Source of the DNA: an uncultured Ruminococcus sp.
GTDB lineage: Bacteria; Bacillota; Clostridia; Oscillospirales; Acutalibacteraceae
NCBI GenBank assembly: GCA_902797525.1
Contig: CADBSZ010000026.1
Location: 1 to 6,149 of the forward strand
Direction: 5' to 3'
Length of the DNA stretch: 6,149 nucleotides
The notes under the pieces were generated by a model, which saw only the letters and a list, made by a program, of their open reading frames with translations, searched no databases and was not told the origin of the DNA. Position 1 is the first letter of the stretch, and every line of letters begins with the position of its first letter. The translations under genes and the position numbers were made by a program. Positions 5,316 through 6,149 of the stretch are shown here, piece by piece.

Positions 5316-6035
5316 ATGGAGCTTTATGATATGCACTCCCATATCCTCCCGAACTTTGACGACGGCGCCAAATCGGTTGAGGAGAGCCTGACGTTAATTG
5401 ACGCGCTGAGAAAACAGGGAATCCGCAATATCTGTTTGACGCCGCATTTTTACACCAACGAAATGAGTCTGGAGGATTATCTTGTTTCGCGGCAGGAGGC
5501 GTTTGACGCCTTTGCGCCATATATTCCCGACGACATCAACATCGTGCTAGGCAGCGAGGTGTATGTGACGGAATATCTGTTTAACAACAATGATTTGTCC
5601 GGCATTACCTACGGCAATTCGCGTTATATTCTGACGGAATTTCCGTATAGCATGCGCTTTGAAGAAAAGGCGATGCAGCGCATTTATATGTTGATTCAGA
5701 ACTTCAAGCTCCGTCCCGTTATACCGCATGTGGAGCGCTATCCTTATCTGATGGAGCACCCCGACGCCATTGAGCAGTTCAAGCAGCTCGGCGTAGTCAT
5801 TCAAACCAATATTTCCTGCTACACCAAGGAAGCAAGCTTTTTCAGAAAGCGCCGTCTGTTAAAGTTTATCGACAAGGGCTTGATTGACATTCTCGGCTCC
5901 GACACCCATTCCATGACGCATAATCCGCCCGGTGTATTCCGCGAGGCGATGCAAACTATCAACCAAAAATGCGGCGCGCGCACAGCCGAACGCATGATGA
6001 AAAAAGCGGAGCATATTTTTCAGCGCTCGCTTTAA
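5316..6035 (+). CDS. PHP-family protein-tyrosine phosphatase, CpsB/YwqE-like
   Basis: This 239-residue cytosolic metalloenzyme resembles CpsB/Wzh of streptococci and YwqE of Bacillus, manganese-dependent phosphatases that dephosphorylate the bacterial tyrosine kinases controlling capsule and exopolysaccharide assembly. The trinuclear metal site is visible: HSH (H7, H9), the FDDG acids (D15, D16), TPHF (H44), GSEVY (E81), LTEFP (E108), PHVERYP (H138, with R141 as the likely substrate arginine) and GSDTHS (D196, H198). Length and order match the family. AAGGTG, overlapping the leuB stop codon, sits five bases before the ATG, so translation is coupled to leuB. No tyrosine kinase, chain-length regulator or glycosyltransferase appears before the insertion sequence end 30 bases downstream, so its partner kinase is either elsewhere or was separated by the insertion. 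Confidence 0.93.
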   Translation: MELYDMHSHILPNFDDGAKSVEESLTLIDALRKQGIRNICLTPHFYTNEMSLEDYLVSRQEAFDAFAPYIPDDINIVLGSEVYVTEYLFNNNDLSGITYGNSRYILTEFPYSMRFEEKAMQRIYMLIQNFKLRPVIPHVERYPYLMEHPDAIEQFKQLGVVIQTNISCYTKEASFFRKRRLLKFIDKGLIDILGSDTHSMTHNPPGVFREAMQTINQKCGARTAERMMKKAEHIFQRSL

Positions 6036-6069
6036 TATGATTAATTGTAAAAATCCCACAGCAAATGAC

Positions 6070-6113
6070 CCGACCCCCAAAAGTTAGACCAAAATCTAAT
6101 TTTTGGAGGTCGG
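6070..6113 (+). promoter_or_regulatory. Hairpin in the IS end that buries the transposase ribosome site
   Basis: Arms of 19 bases (6070-6088 and 6095-6113) pair at 17 positions plus one G-U, with one C-A mismatch and a 6-base loop CCAAAA. The 3' arm contains GGAGG (6105-6109), the transposase Shine-Dalgarno site. RNA entering from outside the element would fold this stem and hide the site, a protective device known in other insertion sequences. Confidence 0.6.
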
Positions 6114-6120
6114 TATTTTT

Positions 6121-6149
6121 ATGGCAAAATACAGTTATGAATTCAAGAA
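6121..6149 (+). CDS. IS3-family transposase OrfA-like, first nine codons
   Basis: The visible peptide is MAKYSYEFK, cut by the window edge. MAKYSYEFK is the usual opening of the small helix-turn-helix protein (OrfA) of IS150-type IS3 elements. GGAGG lies 11 bases upstream, a rather long spacing, inside the hairpin described for this region. Identification rests on nine residues plus the terminal-repeat-like sequence before it. Confidence 0.6.

Larger units (their letters stand above)
6066..6149 (+). mobile_element. Left end of an IS3-family-like insertion sequence
   Basis: A likely terminal repeat begins with TG at 6066 (TGACCCGACCCCC, then AAAAGTTAGACC to 6090), in the style of IS150-group IS3 elements whose ends begin TG and contain CCCCAAAAGTTAGAC. 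A transposase start follows at 6121. The element continues past the right edge, so the other end and the target duplication (possibly the AAA at 6063-6065) cannot be checked. It begins 30 bases after the PHP phosphatase stop and does not interrupt that gene. Confidence 0.7.

Overview
The window looks like a chromosomal segment of a low-to-mid GC Gram-positive anaerobe, most likely a clostridial relative of the Oscillospiraceae/Ruminococcaceae. This is inferred from strong Shine-Dalgarno sites, TTG and GTG starts, consensus sigma-A promoters, and protein styles such as the OmpR/kinase pair, the VTC-DUF4956 pair and the CpsB-type PHP phosphatase. No ribosomal or other taxonomic marker is present, so the assignment is tentative.

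Left part (1-1317): a two-component system reads leftwards. The OmpR/PhoB-type response regulator (331-1008) overlaps the start of its sensor histidine kinase by 8 bases, and the kinase runs off the left edge. The 309-base gap between the regulator and the rightward VTC gene is full of regulatory structure. It holds two copies of TTTAAG-N5-TTTAAG, each followed after exactly 10 bases by a -10-like hexamer, 83 bases apart. It also holds a degenerate copy upstream of the regulator's own promoter, a tandem 11-bp repeat over that promoter's -10, and a possible very short RNA between the two rightward copies. The box matches the known binding motif of streptococcal CiaR, so the regulator is proposed to control itself and the adjacent VTC operon.

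Middle left (1318-2794): a two-gene operon encodes a soluble VTC-domain (polyphosphate-polymerase-fold) protein and a DUF4956 membrane protein, overlapping by 8 bases. It ends at a strong hairpin that probably terminates converging transcription from both sides.

Middle right (2796-6035): an XRE-family regulator reads leftwards, opposite a rightward operon of a histidine phosphatase, leuB (3-isopropylmalate dehydrogenase) and a CpsB/YwqE-like PHP phosphatase. The two near-consensus promoters in the gap between regulator and operon point towards each other, so the predicted 5' ends overlap by about 20 bases. A 16-bp palindrome, a good operator candidate for the XRE protein, lies in that overlap.

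Right edge (6066-6149): the left end of an IS3-family-like element begins about 30 bases after the PHP phosphatase gene. It contains a 19-bp-arm hairpin that buries the ribosome binding site of the transposase, of which only nine codons are visible.

No tRNA, rRNA or CRISPR array was seen.
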